From: Crotalaria pallida
Lineage: Eukaryota > Streptophyta > Magnoliopsida > Fabales > Fabaceae
Assembly (NCBI GenBank): GCA_037953625.1
Contig: CM075649.1
Coordinates: forward strand, 128,213,290-128,277,289
Direction: 5' to 3'
DNA length: 64,000 nt
The position numbers were made by a program, and so were the translations under genes. This document shows positions 34,812-47,411 of the stretch, piece by piece (the first letter of the stretch is position 1; the number at the start of each line of letters is the position of its first letter). The notes under the pieces were generated by a model that worked only from the letters and a program-made list of their open reading frames with translations, was not told the origin of the DNA and did no database searches.

Positions 34812-37032
34812 ATGTCATTGACTGAGGAGGAGTGTGAGGGGTTGACGGTGGCTAACGAGTTTGTGGAAGAGTCAGTCGAAGTACAGCATATGCTGGTAGG
34901 CAAGGTTCTATCGGGTTGTTCCGTTAATGTTTTAGGGTTTTCTGATACGTAGAAACGTATATGGAAACTGCATGTAGGGGTCTCAATCAAAGGGCTAGGG
35001 GTGAATACCTTCGTGTTTAAGTTTGCAATGCTACGTGATAAGCGAAAGGTGGTGGAAGGTTCCCCCTGGACCTTTGATAAGGCTATGATAGCCTTTCAAG
35101 AGTATGATCCAAATGCATGCCTGTCTGAGCTTGATTTCTCGTATGTGGTTCTCTGGGTACAAGTTTATGATCTACCAATAGGTTGCCTTAATCATAAGGT
35201 AGGGGAATCTATTGGAGAGTTAATTGGAGGAGTGGTAGAGGTGGATACGGATGATGATCGCTATGCGTTTGGATCCTTTCTACGAATAAGGGTCAGGGTT
35301 GACATCACTAAACCACTTCATCGTGGCATCTTTCTGTCAATAAACCCAAAGGAGAGGAAAAAGTGATTTTGGCTAAAATATGAACGCCTTTCTGGTTTTT
35401 GTTATAACTGTGGTATTGTGGGGCATAGTGAACGTGAATGTGAGGCTGAACTGGTTGATGGGCCAAAACCTTATGGTGATTTTCTCAAAGTCTCCTCGGG
35501 TTCTGGTTTCGTGGCAAGCAAGATTGGTGATGAGAGTAAAATAAAGGAGGTCACTGGGCTAAAGAATCCAGATGATTTGGTTCCAAAACTTCTTCGCTCT
35601 AAATATGAAATAAGCTTTGAATCTTCCTCACAAGCTGTTCAAAATGAAGAGCCTATATCTATGTTGTTTCTCATCCCTAAACAAGCTACTATATTGGATG
35701 ATGTGGTCCAGAAGGAGTAGGGGTGTTCGCGGATCGGTTCGGTTCGGTTTTGAGGCAAAATACCATCCGATCCGATTAAAAAATACATGCGGTTCGGTTT
35801 GGATCGGTCCATTATATTAACAGATCCAATTGGATCCAATCCAAAGAAAACCTTGCGGTTTATGTTCGGTTCGGTTCGGTTTCAAATTTCATTTTTTCCC
35901 TATTTTGATACACATTATGCATCACTGTAAAGTGCTAAAGAGAATTCACTGCACAGTGCACATAAAAATCAGCCACTGTTTAATTTTCCATGTTTCAAAT
36001 TTCATTTTTTTTCCCTGTTTTGAATTCAGCCACATAAAATTCATTGCACACAAAATCCAGCCACATAAAATTCACTGCATAAGTGCACATAGTCACATAC
36101 AACTCTTGAACTTAAGAGAATTAGCTACCTAAACAATAAACATTTCAGGTTTCAGCCATGCAACTCTTCAGATATAAAAAAAAGGAGGTTTTGGGAACCA
36201 ACTCTTCAGCCATGCAACTCTAGAAAGTCTAATACCTCCATTTCAGGATTTGCAGCTTCGGGTCGTGAGATGAGGAACGACGACGGCAACGGCGACGACA
36301 TCTGATTGTGGGTGGTGACGGGTTCTGCTTGCGGGTGGCGGTAGAGGAGCGGCGACGGGTTCTGCTTGGATCAGTCTCAGTGGTGACTGGCTCAGGACTC
36401 CTGGTTGAGGACGTGGCAGCGGTAGAGGAGAGAAGGCGGAGGCAGAGGCGGAGGTAGCGGAGCAGTAGAGGAGATCTAGGGTTTGCACTATGCTGGCTAC
36501 TTGGCTAGTGGCTGGCTGGCTGCTGCGTTTGTGAATTATATCACATGAGGAGAAACCTAAAAAACTAATAACACTGAGGACTCTGGAATGTTGCGTTTCA
36601 CTTTCATGTGGCAAGGATCAGTTCGGTTTTTCAACTGAAACCGAAAACCGAACCGAACCGATCGATTTACAAAAAACTAGTCCAAAAAAAACCAGTATAT
36701 GCGGTTTTTTTCGGTTTTCGGTTTTTCGGTCCGGTTTTGCGGTTTTTAATTGGTCCGAATCGGTTTTGAACACCCCTAAGAAGGAGGGTAGCATGAAGAT
36801 CAAACCAGGTGAAATGCAGGATGGGACTAAACTGGTTGTACGGAGGAAGGCCCAAAAATCTGCGAGTATTGTGATAGGAACAACAAGCCCAGTTTCGGGG
36901 TGCAAAATAAAAGAGGAGGGAGGTACTACAGGTTGAAGGAGTATGAAAGGAATGGAAGTTGGACCAAATAAGCCCCCCATGGTGGCAAGTCAGAGGTTAC
37001 CTTTCGATTCGGTGGAACACCCCTCCCAATGA
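34812..37032 (+). pseudogene. LINE (L1-type) ORF1, split by a hAT element
   Basis: ORF1 protein of plant L1-like LINEs, which binds the element's RNA. The ATG at 34812 opens MSLTEEECEGL. A DUF4283 domain (VLSGCSVNVLGF, NTFVFKFAMLRDKRKVVEGSPWTF, VLWVQVYDLPIG, GELIGGVVEVD) is followed by the CCHC knuckle CYNCGIVGHSEREC at codons 197-210. A 1061 bp element sits at 35718-36778; subtracting it with one AGAAGGAG copy keeps the frame (VVQKE then GSMKIKPGE) to the stop at 37030-37032, giving 383 codons. In-frame stops are TAG 34950, TGA 35364 and TGA 36934. The final stop overlaps the ORF2 start as ATGA, the expected LINE arrangement. Confidence 0.85.
35718..36778. mobile_element. Non-autonomous hAT element in LINE ORF1 (1061 bp)
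   Basis: Termini TAGGGGTGTTC and GAACACCCCTA are inverted repeats, and AGAAGGAG is duplicated at 35710-35717 and 36779-36786 (8 bp, hAT type). Subterminal regions repeat GGTTCGGTT and CGGTTTTTCGG many times, the usual transposase-binding pattern. Internal open frames on the minus strand (36243-36614) show no recognisable domain. Confidence 0.93.
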
Positions 37033-38905
37033 AGGCTCTATGTTGGAATTGTTGTGGGCTTGGGAACCCACGAGCGATTCGAGCCTTATTGAGGCTCACA
37101 AGAATAGAAGCTCCGACAATAGTTTTCCTTATGGAAACTAGACTTAAGGATACTGAGATGGAGAAGATTCGGGTGAAATGCGGTTACGAATCTATGATTG
37201 CAGTGAGTTGTTTAAGAGAAAGAGCTGGGGGCATTGCTTTGTTGTGGAAAGCGTCGGTGGTGGCTACTTTAAAAAACACTTCTCTAAATCATATCACGGT
37301 AGCTTTCTGTGATGATAATGATTTGGGTGCTTTCACATTCACAGGTCTCTATGGTCATCCTGAGGAAAGCAACAAAACAAAACTTGGTCTCTTTTACGCA
37401 GACTTAGTGCAGATATTTCTGGGCCATGGATATGCGCTGGGGACTTTAACGATATTACCAGCAACATGGATAAACAAGGTGGTATTCTTCGGTCTTACAG
37501 CCAGCTCCAGTATGGTCGAGAAGCTACGCAATTCTGTGGGTTGACAGAGCTGCCTTTTGAGGTATACAGATTTACTTGGGCTAATGGGAGGCAAGGTGAG
37601 GATCATATTCAATGTAGGCTAGACAGGACCGTAGCAAACGAAGCTTTCTGGAGGTTTGCAGCTGGGTCAATGGTTCAGCACTTGCCAAGAACGTAGTCAG
37701 ATCATGCACCGATCATAGTATACATGCTAGCAGAGGAAACGCAAAATCCTCAACCTAAGGCGAAGAGACTCTTTCGTTTTGAGGAGTCTTGGATTTATGC
37801 TCCTGGTATTGAAGAAACAATAAAGGCAACATGGAGATGTACAAGAGGTGATGGTATGAAAAAGGTTGAGGAGATGAAAACTCTGTTACAGTGTTTGAAG
37901 AAAAATACAGTGACAACTCTACGCAGAGAAATTGTAAAAGTAGAGAAAGCACTGAGTGATAACACATGTTGGGCAGCTGATTCAGTGTCCTTGATGAAGT
38001 TTAACGAGTTAAAAGATAGACATGCCTCTTTGATTCATGAAGAGGAAATTATGTGGCATCAACGCAGTAGGGCATTATGGCTGCAACATGGTGATAAAAA
38101 CTCCAAATTTTTCCATAGAAAAGCTCCCCAGCGCAAAGTGACAAACTGCATTAAGAAGATCAAACGTGAGGATGGAGTCTTGGTTATTGGACAAAATAAC
38201 ATTGCAGAGGTACTTGATACATTTTATTTCTCTCTATTTTCCTCTAGTATGCCCCCTCACGTCCAAAATCTTGATGATATTATCAAAAATAAATTAGAAC
38301 CTGAAGAGGTTGCATTGCTGGGTAAACCTTCTTCCAATGCTGAAATTTATAATGCTATTCAGCAAATGCACCCTCTGAAGGCTCCTGGTTCTGATGGTCT
38401 ACCAGTTATTTTTTCCAGAAATATTGGCATATTGTAGGACATGATGTGACAAATTGGGTTCTTTAAGTTCTTAATTTAGGGGCTGATCCTCGTGCAATTA
38501 ATGATACAATGATTTATTAATCCCGAAAGTTAAGAAACCAACAGATCCCAAAGACCTTCGTCCTATCAGTCTTTGCAATGTTACAATGAAGATTATTACA
38601 AAGACAATTGCCAAAAGATTGAAGCTGGTTCTTCCTCATCTTATTGATGAAGCTCAAAGTGCATTTGTTTGCAGGCAGACACATCATAGACAATGCACTG
38701 ATTGCTTTTGAGAGCTTCCATTGGATGAAGAAAAAACAAAAGGGAAGAAATGAGTAATGGCTTTGAAGTTGGATATGTCAAAGGACTATGATAGGATTGA
38801 ATGGTGTTTTTTGCAGAATGTTCTAACAACAATGCTTTTTCCAGGTAATATCATAAATCTTATTATGAGATACGTCTCCAATGTGTCATATCAGATAAAC
38901 TATCA
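37029..38905 (+). pseudogene. LINE ORF2: endonuclease and partial reverse transcriptase
   Basis: ORF2 nicks DNA and copies the LINE RNA at the target. ATG 37029 opens MKALCWNCCGLGNPRAIRAL; the apurinic-type endonuclease shows FLMETRL, GDFNDI (second frame), CRLDRTVAN and SDHAPII. A frameshift near 37415 moves to the frame of 37466-38437 and a TAG at 37694 precedes SDHAPI. The reverse transcriptase begins HPLKAPGSDGLPV; a second shift near 38412 leads to IPKVKKPTDPKDLRPISLCN, a few stops, and ALKLDMSKDYDRIEW. The protein ends abruptly after VSYQI near 38900, before the catalytic YADD motif, so the 3' part is deleted. LINEs usually lose the 5' end, so this is a later deletion. Confidence 0.87.
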
Positions 38906-38944
38906 TAAATTGAGAAATCAAGATAAAATAAGATAAACTATCAT
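38893..38944. repeat. Direct repeat at the LINE truncation point
   Basis: AGATAAACTATCAT occurs at 38893-38906 and 38931-38944, at the point where reverse transcriptase homology stops. It may mark the deletion junction. Confidence 0.6.
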
Positions 38945-39283
38945 TTTAAAATAAATAAATATAATCGAAGGTGTAATTTCGAAGAATTTTTTTTAAGATT
39001 TTAGTTTTATATCATCGGTATTTATTTTTTGAAAAATCATATTTTCACATCCTTGTTTTTAAGGTATAAGAGGTGTAGATAGGAAAATATTAGTAAACGA
39101 AAAGAGAATTAATCGATGGTGTGATATGCATAAAAAAAAAAGAAGAAAGAAAGAAATGAGATATTAATGAAAGTGTTGTTGGAAATCACATATGGTCTAA
39201 TTATTTTTTGTGATATGATTTAAATATTTGTGTTGAGTTATTCCTTATCACTGATATTAAGATGATGCAATCTTAACATAATA
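38945..39283. other. Intergenic, no gene seen
   Basis: AT-rich and non-coding. It ends at the TTA target site of the Harbinger element. Confidence 0.4.
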
Positions 39284-40415
39284 TTAGAGCACCCACAACG
39301 GTGGGTTCATAACCAGTTCTCCAGGACAACCGAAACAGGGACCCTTGGGTTTGCCATTGTTTCAGTTCGTTGGGAAGACCCGGGTCATCCCCACGAATTG
39401 GTTCGTTGGAGATAAGGAGGGACCCAGTGGTACGGAAAGGAAGGGAAAGAGAAGAGAATGGGAGAGAGAAAAGGAAAAAAAATTAAAAACAAAAATCAAA
39501 TAAACCAGAAATTTGTATACAACAACAAAAGATTGATCAATTCCATAAACAAAAAATTACAGAAAAATTCATAAATGAAGCTACAATCACAAAAAAAATT
39601 TAAAAAAAAAGGCCAGAAATTAAACAACGAAACCCTTCAAAAAAATTAAGGAAACTAAAATAAAATTTAAAAAAAAAACAACGAAGAGAAGTAGGAACCA
39701 TCATTCCTCAGGGTCCATAGCCAACCTTGAATCTCTGATTCGATGGATCAAGGTGCCAATCTCGCATGCAAGGCTTCACGGTTTAATTGATGATAATGAT
39801 GAACAAAGGGTGTTTATGCAAGGCTTCAATCGAGATCGGTGTTGAAGATGATGAAACAGTGGTTGTTCAAGGATGATGAAATCGTGGTGAGAGAGGGAGG
39901 ATGAGACCGTGGTGTTGATGATGATGATGATGAAATTGTGAATGAAAATGGAGGAGAAGTGTGTGGCCTTGTGATGAAGAAGAAGGAGGGAGCCATGGTA
40001 TGAGGAAGAAGGAGAGAGACATTGTATGAGGGAGATAGAAACCGTATAGATGATGGAGAAAGAAAGAAACCGTATGTTTGAGAGAGAAAGTGTGGAGTGA
40101 TAAAATTAAATGTGGTTGGGAAAATTGTGGGTAGATTTTTATGGGATAAGATTCATTTTGATTGGATTGTAATTTAAATGGAAAGAATTGATTGGATGAG
40201 ATAATGATAACAATGATTTTACTTTAAAAAAAAGATAAAAAGGATTTCAATAGGAAGTTGCTCATCACTCATCAGTAGACATAGAATGCAATAACAAAAA
40301 AAATTAACGTTACAAAGTAACCGTTTGAAGGCCAACGTTTAAAATTTTGCTCTTCTATAAATATAGGTGCATTTGAAACATTGCACTCATAAACCAAAAA
40401 TAAAATCATCCACAA

Positions 40416-41600
40416 ATGAATCCAAATAATCCCAATAATGATCCCAACCATCCTTTTAACTAATGGCCACATTTTATGCAAAATTTTCCAAATTTTCCTT
40501 TTCAAATTACTCAATCATCTTCATCAAACCCACAAAATAATCCAAATGTAGCTTTTTCAAACCAAAATTTCCCTGCATTTATCCCAAATTCACAATCTCG
40601 GTCAATACCACAATTCATTCTCATTCTCAATACGATATCCAAATACCACAAACTCAGCCTGAAATACCACCTTATTGTAGCCAAGACAACCTAGAAACTA
40701 TTGATCTTAATGATGAAGGAGGTGGGTCAAGCAAGGGAAAAAAAAGATCAAGGTGGAGTTCCACAGAGGATACACAACTCATCACGTCATGGTTGGAAAT
40801 TTCTACGGATCCAATTGTAGGGGTGGACCAAAAAAGTGATGCATTTTATAAGAGAGTATGCGACCATTATAACCAATATCGCGATAAGCAGCTTCAGTAT
40901 CGAGACTTGAGTAGTTTAAAAGGTCGATGGTTTAGACTTAGAACATCTCTTCAAAAGTTCAATGGATGCTACATTCAAGCAAAGGCAAGACAGATAAACG
41001 GAAGCTCCGAGGGTAATATAATGGCTGATGCATATAAGATATATGAGCAAGATGTTGGAGATTCCTTCAAGAGTGAGTGTGCATGGAGAATGGTGAAAGA
41101 TGTACCAAAATTTTTGGGAGCTTCAACAGAGGGTTCTTCAAAAAGAACAAAGAATAGTGTTGATGGGGCATACACATCATCATCTAATTCACCCACTCCA
41201 AGTAGTGGCGAATACAACCAGTCATCTTCCAATTTGGTACGTCCAATGGAACAGAAGAAAGCAAAAAGAAAAGCAAAATCAAAACAAGGTCCATCATCTG
41301 TTGCTGATTAAAAAGGACTATGATGAATTCAAAGAAGTGTTTATGGAAAGATCCATAGCGATATCAAATTTTGCACGTGAGTATGCACGAATCAAGGATG
41401 AAGAAATAAAGGCCAAGAATGAAGAAATAAAGGCCAAGAATGAAGAATTGAAATTCCAAGAGCTCCAACTCCTTAGTAAAGACACAAGTGGTATGACAGG
41501 GAGACAGCTAAAGGCTCATTTGGCATTGTGCGATATGATTGAAAAAAAATATGGACTTGATGATGAGTGGGCTTTTGTATTAAAGTTTAAGTCTTTGTAA
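40416..41600 (+). pseudogene. Harbinger ORF1: Myb/SANT-like DNA-binding protein
   Basis: Companion protein of PIF/Harbinger transposase; it binds the ends and helps nuclear entry. ATG 40416 opens MNPNNPNNDPN and is stopped by TAA at 40461. The frame continues through an Asn/Pro/Gln-rich region (HFMQNFPNFPFQ) and shifts near 40615. It then reads NDEGGGSSKGKKRSRWSSTED (Myb/SANT-like domain, with LITSWLEIS, FYKRVCDHYN, LKGRWFRLRTSLQKFNGCY) and ends SSVAD at 41311. Another shift near 41305 leads to KKDYDEFKEVFMERS, an EEIKAKN repeat and a C-terminal coiled region (GRQLKAHLALCDMIEKKYG), ending 41600. One stop and two frameshifts. Confidence 0.83.
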
Positions 41601-41811
41601 TGTGTATCATGCTTTTTATGTGCTATCGTTAAGGGTTTGATGTATTTTAAGGTACTTTGATTTTAATCTTTATTATATTTTCTTTATTAATAATTAATTG
41701 CTTTAATTTATAATGTATTAAAGAAACTAGTCGTTAGTGAAACTAGGCGTTATTCAAACTAGCCGTTAGTCAAACTAGCTATTAGACATTCTGTTATAAA
41801 TAATATGAAGC

Positions 41812-43229
41812 ATGGCATTTATCTCTACACAATTCAACTCTTCAATCTTATATCTCTCGCTAACAATGTCGTACCACAATTCCTCTCTTCTATCTTTCAT
41901 GGATCCCATTTCGTTTCCCAATATCAACCCTTCAAACATTGATGAAATAGCTGAGTGGCACATAATGAATATCATCACGAGTGACGATGATGAAAAACTC
42001 ATGAGGCTTTATCTTGAAAAACAAAAGAAAAAAGAACAACAGCAAGGCAACAGCTCAAAGAAGCGTGCAAGAAAGTTCATAGAGAGGAATCGTGAGGAGG
42101 GTCATATTCGATTGGTCAATGATTATTTTTCTGACCATCCAGTATACACAGATGATCAATTTCGTCGAAGGTTTCGAATGCGAAAGCATCTATTTCTTTG
42201 CATAGTACAAGCCCTTTGTGAGCATGATGACTTTTTCCAAGACAAAGTTGATGCCACCGGTAAGAAAAGTCTTTCTTCATTGCAAAAATGCACTGCTGTC
42301 ATGCGTTTGTTGGCGTATGGAGCCACTGCTGATAGTTTGGATGACTACCTAAGAATGGGCGAAACCACCACATTAGAATGCTTAGACAAGTTTACAAGTG
42401 GTGTGATTGAGGTTTTCCAACCATAATACTTACACCGACCAACTAATGAAGACATTCAACACCTACTTGAAATGAATGCAAAACGTGGCTTCCCAAGTAT
42501 GTTAGGTAGTATTGATTGCATGCATTGGGAGTGGAAAAATTGTCCCGTGGTGTGGAAAAGACAGTTTAGTCGAGGTGATCACGGCAAACCTACAATTATG
42601 CTTGAAGTCGTGGCTTCGCAAGACCTATGGATCTGACATGCATTTTTTGGTGTTGCTGGTTCAAACAATGATATCAATTTCTTAAATCAATCAAATGTGT
42701 TCAAAGATGTTATGGAAGGTCGAGCTCCTTCTGTACATTTTACTGTGAATGGAACTAATTACAACATGGGCTATTATTTGGCAGATGGAATCTATCCAGA
42801 GTGGGCTACATTTGTCAAGGGTATTCCCATGCCACAAGGAGAAAATAGAGTATTTTTCTCTGAGCGTCAGGCTAGTGTAAGAAAGGACATCGAGCGGGCA
42901 TTTCGAGTACTTCAACAACGATTCGCAATCATACGTTACCCGGCTAAGCAATGACACATTGATACGCTAAAACGTATAATATATGCATGCATCATCTTGC
43001 ATAACATGATTGTGGAGGATGAAAGAGATGCGTATGTTGGTAATTTTGAATATCATGCCACAGACCATATAACATCGAACCACGTGAACAATATCCTCGT
43101 CCCGATTTTCAATCTTACCTAGATAGGCGAGCAGAACTACATCATAGGCAAACTCATCACCAACTTCAAGCCGACTTAATCGAACATATATGGGAAAATC
43201 GGAATAACCTGCCCCAGGATAATCTTTGA
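41812..43229 (+). pseudogene. Harbinger transposase (DDE_4 family), several stops
   Basis: A single frame from 41812 (a plausible initiator is the Met in MDPISFPN near 41900) to about 43070, then a shift to finish LIEHIWENRNNLPQDN at 43229. The helix-turn-helix region reads YFSDHPVYTDDQFRRRFRMRKHLF. All three catalytic acidic residues are visible: D in SIDCMHWEWKNCP, D in GSNNDINFL, and E in RKDIERAFRVLQ. Lesions are TAA at 42424, TGA near 42636 (where Trp is expected), TGA at 42952 (Trp expected) and the late frameshift. The two TGA stops are single transitions from TGG, as expected after cytosine deamination. Confidence 0.9.
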
Positions 43230-43833
43230 ATAATGTTAAAAGTTTGATGCATGAGTGCACTTTTGTGTTAATGTTAAGTGTTTGTAATATGTATTATGCT
43301 TTTTCTGTGTTATCGTTAATGGTTTGATGCATTTTCTCTATTTTTTTTAGGTACTTTGATTTAAATCTTGAATGTATTTTTGTTATTAATAATTATATGT
43401 TTTAATTTTTAATGTTGTTTTTTTTATCATTTATGTTTGCTTTATTTAAAAATAAATAAATAAAAGATTAAATAAAAAATTAAAATTGAAAGCAAAACTA
43501 ACCGTTATTACATGTTACTATACTTAATTTTTTTTGTAAAACATTTTAATAAAAAATAAAAAATAAAATAAATAATATATATTAATAAAATACTAGTCGT
43601 TACATTTTACTATATTTAAATATTAACAATATATTATTATAGTTATAATTAAATGTAAAATATAAAAGTGTGGGGTAGGTTATGAGTTTCATTTAAGAAT
43701 GAAAGTTGGGTTTGGGGTTGGAGGAAAAAAGTTGATAGAGTTCTTAAATTTTGATAAAGTGTAAAAAAATATAAGATAATACGTGGGACCCATTTATAAA
43801 CCAAGAGTGGATTTGGGGTTATGGATGCTCTTA

Positions 43834-45234
43834 TAATCATGAACTTCTTTTTAATTATTATGGATCGATAATTACTGGCATCTATAAATATAAAATAACT
43901 TTTTATTTATGATTCAAATATTTGTTGGTAGATTTATTTTTTCCATCCTATCTCCATTATTTTGAGGTGATAGACTGTATGCATAATAACTTTAGAGAGG
44001 AATGTGAACTTTTGACGCCTTCGAATCAATATCATTTATAATTTGACCAGCATGATTGATTGGACAGTACAGACCATATTTTGCCAAGAGTTCTTGAATG
44101 ATCGAACCCTATTTACTGTATATACATGGGTAAAAAGGAAACTGTACCTGCTTGTTTTTCCTTTCTATTTTTAATGAGCAATGTTACGGTATTTGATAAT
44201 GTACTTTTAAATTAAATTTAAAATTTAAAAAAATCATTTCTTAAATATTAAATACTTTTTTTTCAGTTTAATTTTCTATATTTAACTATTTATATGTTGC
44301 TATTATTAGGATAATAAATAGAAAATCATACTTGCAATATTATATTTTATATTATTTCAGTTTTGATATAAATTTAATATATTCGAAGAAGTATATCTTC
44401 TCACTTTTTCTTTTGTCCAATGACAGGTTTATTGAGAGTTTACAAAAACAAAAGACAAAGAAGTGTTTGAAGTCTCATAGAATACACTTCTAAAAATTTG
44501 AACTTATAAATTTATATTTTATTTCTGACTGCTCTATTATCTGAGCCTAGTCTAAGGGACTTTTCTCTTTCCTTTTTTTTTGAAAAAAAAAAAATTGAAG
44601 TAAACGTAACTAAAAAGGTCGAAAAATGACATTCAAGAATCATTTTTCTTTTCTGAATTGAACTCTCTATTCAACAGCCAATCATTACAATACTAGTACT
44701 CAATAAGGTTTTTACTATTTAGTTTTGATCTAGTTTCAGATATAATGTTTCGCTTCAGAAACGCAACTAGTCTTTTGCCTAGTGAGATTTCTGAGAAGAT
44801 CCCAATGCAACCCAGCTCAATAACTGTGGATCAATCACACCGCAAACACTCAAAGGATGCCAAGCATATAGTAAAAGTAAATGTTTGCCTGTCAAAAGAA
44901 AGAAGGTGTTTCTTTTGCTAACTATTGCAATAAATCCACTAAAGTTTGCTCCACTTTTTAGAATTAGACCTACTGTTTGTTTGTTTCATTGAAAAGAAAA
45001 ATAAATTTAAAGAACACTTACTAATGCTTTAACAAATTTAAATTGTCATCTCATTGACAACAAAACTTTAAAAAATTAAAACGGCGACAAATGATCTTAA
45101 CATATAAAAAAAATATAAATTTTCGATTTTTTTTTATTAAAACATACTAATTTGTTTGGAATATATTTATAATAAGATTTTCTTGACTTCAATCATAATA
45201 AATTTTTGTTAAAGAAAACTATCCATCTCATAAA
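43834..45234. other. Intergenic, no gene seen
   Basis: AT-rich, with many homopolymers. No coding region, duplication or long inverted repeat recognised. Confidence 0.4.
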
Positions 45235-45264
45235 AAGTGTAATTTGAAAAGTTGGGATGAGTTT

Positions 45265-45690
45265 TGTACACCATCGTTAGTCTACAAACCCCATAATTTA
45301 GATCCATTGTTAATCTTCAAACATCGTTTTTTTCAATGAGGTTCTATCGGAATATTTTTCGATACCCCGAGTCGAAAAAATGCATTTTTCGACTTTAAAA
45401 CCCCATTTTTAATAAACGAGCATTAAGAAAAGGATTTTCTAAGGGCTGAGGATAAGAAGCTATAAAAAGTATCTTTGCATTGAATAAATAAATGTTTAAG
45501 ACTTTAAAAGTTAGTGGGTTAGCTTTCCAAGACATTTTTTCTACTTTTTCACCTCTTATCCTCAACCCTAAGGATTGAGGTTAAGCAATCCCTTAAAAAA
45601 AATGCTCGAAAATATCGAAAAATATTTCGATAGAACCTCATAAAAAAACGGAATTTGGGATCCAAAAAGTGAAATTTGTAGACTGATGCT
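45265..45690. mobile_element. Fold-back MITE with a second MITE in its loop
   Basis: The outer arms share GAGGTTCTATCG-AATATTTTTCGAT (45339 region, inverted at 45616-45641) and AGTCTACAAA (45275 region, inverted near 45676). The loop contains about 45429-45597, a separate MITE with ends like AAGGATTTTCTAAGGGCTGAGGATAAG, inverted as CTTATCCTCAACCCTAAGGATTG. A second copy of the inner MITE is at 60235-60425. Confidence 0.6.
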
Positions 45691-45852
45691 CGAAAACCGA
45701 AGGCTTCATTTCATGGCCATTGCTTTGCTGCTCCGGGAATTGCCCAATCCTTATGGTGCTCCGAGTGGAAGTATTTCATTTAAGTTGTTGGATATTAAGT
45801 CCCATTGATCAATGGTTGAGATTTCGTTGGATGATGGTTTTTTTAATTTTGG

Positions 45853-46344
45853 CTTATTTATGTTTAGCGTGTTTTGATTTTAGTTTTTAGAAGTTATTTT
45901 GATCAGGATTAGTCCTTAAATTTTTCAAGTTTTGGTCCCTTTCGTTTGTAAAAATTTGTTATTTGTTTGTGTAGCTAGCGGAACATCATATCAATAGTCC
46001 ATGTGGTTTGGTTTGAAGAGTGAAACCAAATAGGTGATATAACTCTTAGATGATACAAATCCACGGACCAAAATGATCCGATACGCAAAATGGTCTCGTA
46101 CGCAAAAGTTTGAGTTCATAGGCCTGAATCATCCATATCACATCATCTATTTGGCACTACCTCACACTCAGTGGCAGCTGATGTGGATTTCAGTTAACCA
46201 TGTCGACAAATAACTGATTTTTTGTAACGGAGTGGATCAAAACCAAAATGTTTAAAAAATTAAAAACCAATCCTGATCAAAATAACTTATAAAGACTAAA
46301 ACCAAAACACGGTGAACATTTAGGACCAAAACCATAAATAAGCC
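45853..46344. mobile_element. MITE with long imperfect inverted repeats
   Basis: Left GGCTTATTTATG and right CATAAATAAGCC, then complementary blocks TTATTTTGATCAGGATTAGT (45895 region) and ACCAATCCTGATCAAAATAA (46265 region). Target duplication is unclear. No coding capacity. Confidence 0.65.
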
Positions 46345-47411
46345 CATCTTTTATATTTCTATTTGCATAAAAAAAAAATTTTAAAAAAAAAAGGGAAGCA
46401 AAAGGGATTGGTGAGAGAAATAGTCCAAGAAGGAGGAAGGAGGGAGGAGGCTAGGGAGGAAGGGGTCGAAGTGTTGGCTTGATGCGGCGGGTGTTGGACG
46501 GTGGTCACAAGCGAAGCTCATTTCTGTAATGTAAGGTCTTTCTGGTGGGTGTTGGGCGGTGGTGCTTGCTAGCGATGGCTCCGACACAAGTAGATGTAGC
46601 TGCGATTCTGCGAAGGATTGTGTCTTCAAACAATCAAACTTTAAGACCCTTCCTCTTCTTCATCTTCAAACCCATTGCAATCCCTTATTCTAATTCTTTC
46701 TTCTTCATATTTTGTTTCTTCTCTCACCAATTTAGGAATATGTGAACTTATCACTGGTGTGCATGATGTCCTCGTGGCGTTCATAGGATTATCAATTTTT
46801 AGGGATTGTGACTCCTTAGTTTTTATTTTTTTAAATTCCAACCAACATTTATGTTCGATGTTTACATAATTTCTCATGCAATTAAATGGGTTCAACAAGG
46901 TTGAAGGCGCCTGAGTTAAAATAAAGCGGTTGAAGACAACACAGTGAAGGGTGTGTGAAAAAAGAGAGTTTGGGTGTGTTAGATGGAAATTGAAAATGAT
47001 GGATGTGAGAATAATTATGAAATTTTAGGTGAAAAATTATAAAAGGTCGGGTGCTATTGTGCGAAAAATACTAATTTTGAAAACTAATAAAATTTTATAT
47101 CCAAAAATTTGTAAACGTGTACAGAAATTCATGAATGCACGTATAATTTCCATATAGAAAAAAACCCTTGACTAGGGTAAAAAAAAAAAAGAAAAGAAAG
47201 AACACAATTTAGGAAGAAGGTGACGAGGACTTTTGGTCAAATGTGAAGGTGGGAGAAAGTTATCTTTTGCTCCATTCATACGTAATTTTGATAGAGATTT
47301 TTTTTTTTTATTTCATATACAATTTTTTTTTTTTTTTACAAATTCAATGCATAACTAATACGTTTTTTTTCAATTCGGTTTTTTTTACCAATTGTATCTT
47401 TATTTATTATA
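46345..47411. other. Intergenic, no convincing gene
   Basis: Open frames of 60-85 codons occur on both strands around 46380-46900 but have no recognisable domain and overlap each other. Several A and T homopolymers are present. Confidence 0.4.

Larger units (their letters stand above)
39287..43830 (+). mobile_element. PIF/Harbinger DNA transposon (4544 bp, inactive)
   Basis: Termini GAGCACCCACAAC and, read inward from the right, GAGCATCCATAAC are inverted repeats flanked by TTA at 39284-39286 and 43831-43833, the 3 bp target duplication of PIF/Harbinger elements. Both standard genes are present in the same direction: a Myb/SANT-like DNA-binding ORF and a DDE transposase. Each has several lesions. 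Confidence 0.92.

Noticed and set aside
36243..36614. 123-codon minus-strand frame inside the non-autonomous hAT element
   Set aside because: Low-complexity Ser/Pro/Ala translation with no transposase motif; the element is clearly non-autonomous.
46381..46900. Possible small gene upstream of PLATZ
   Set aside because: Frames on both strands overlap, are under 90 codons and show no recognisable domain or splice pattern.
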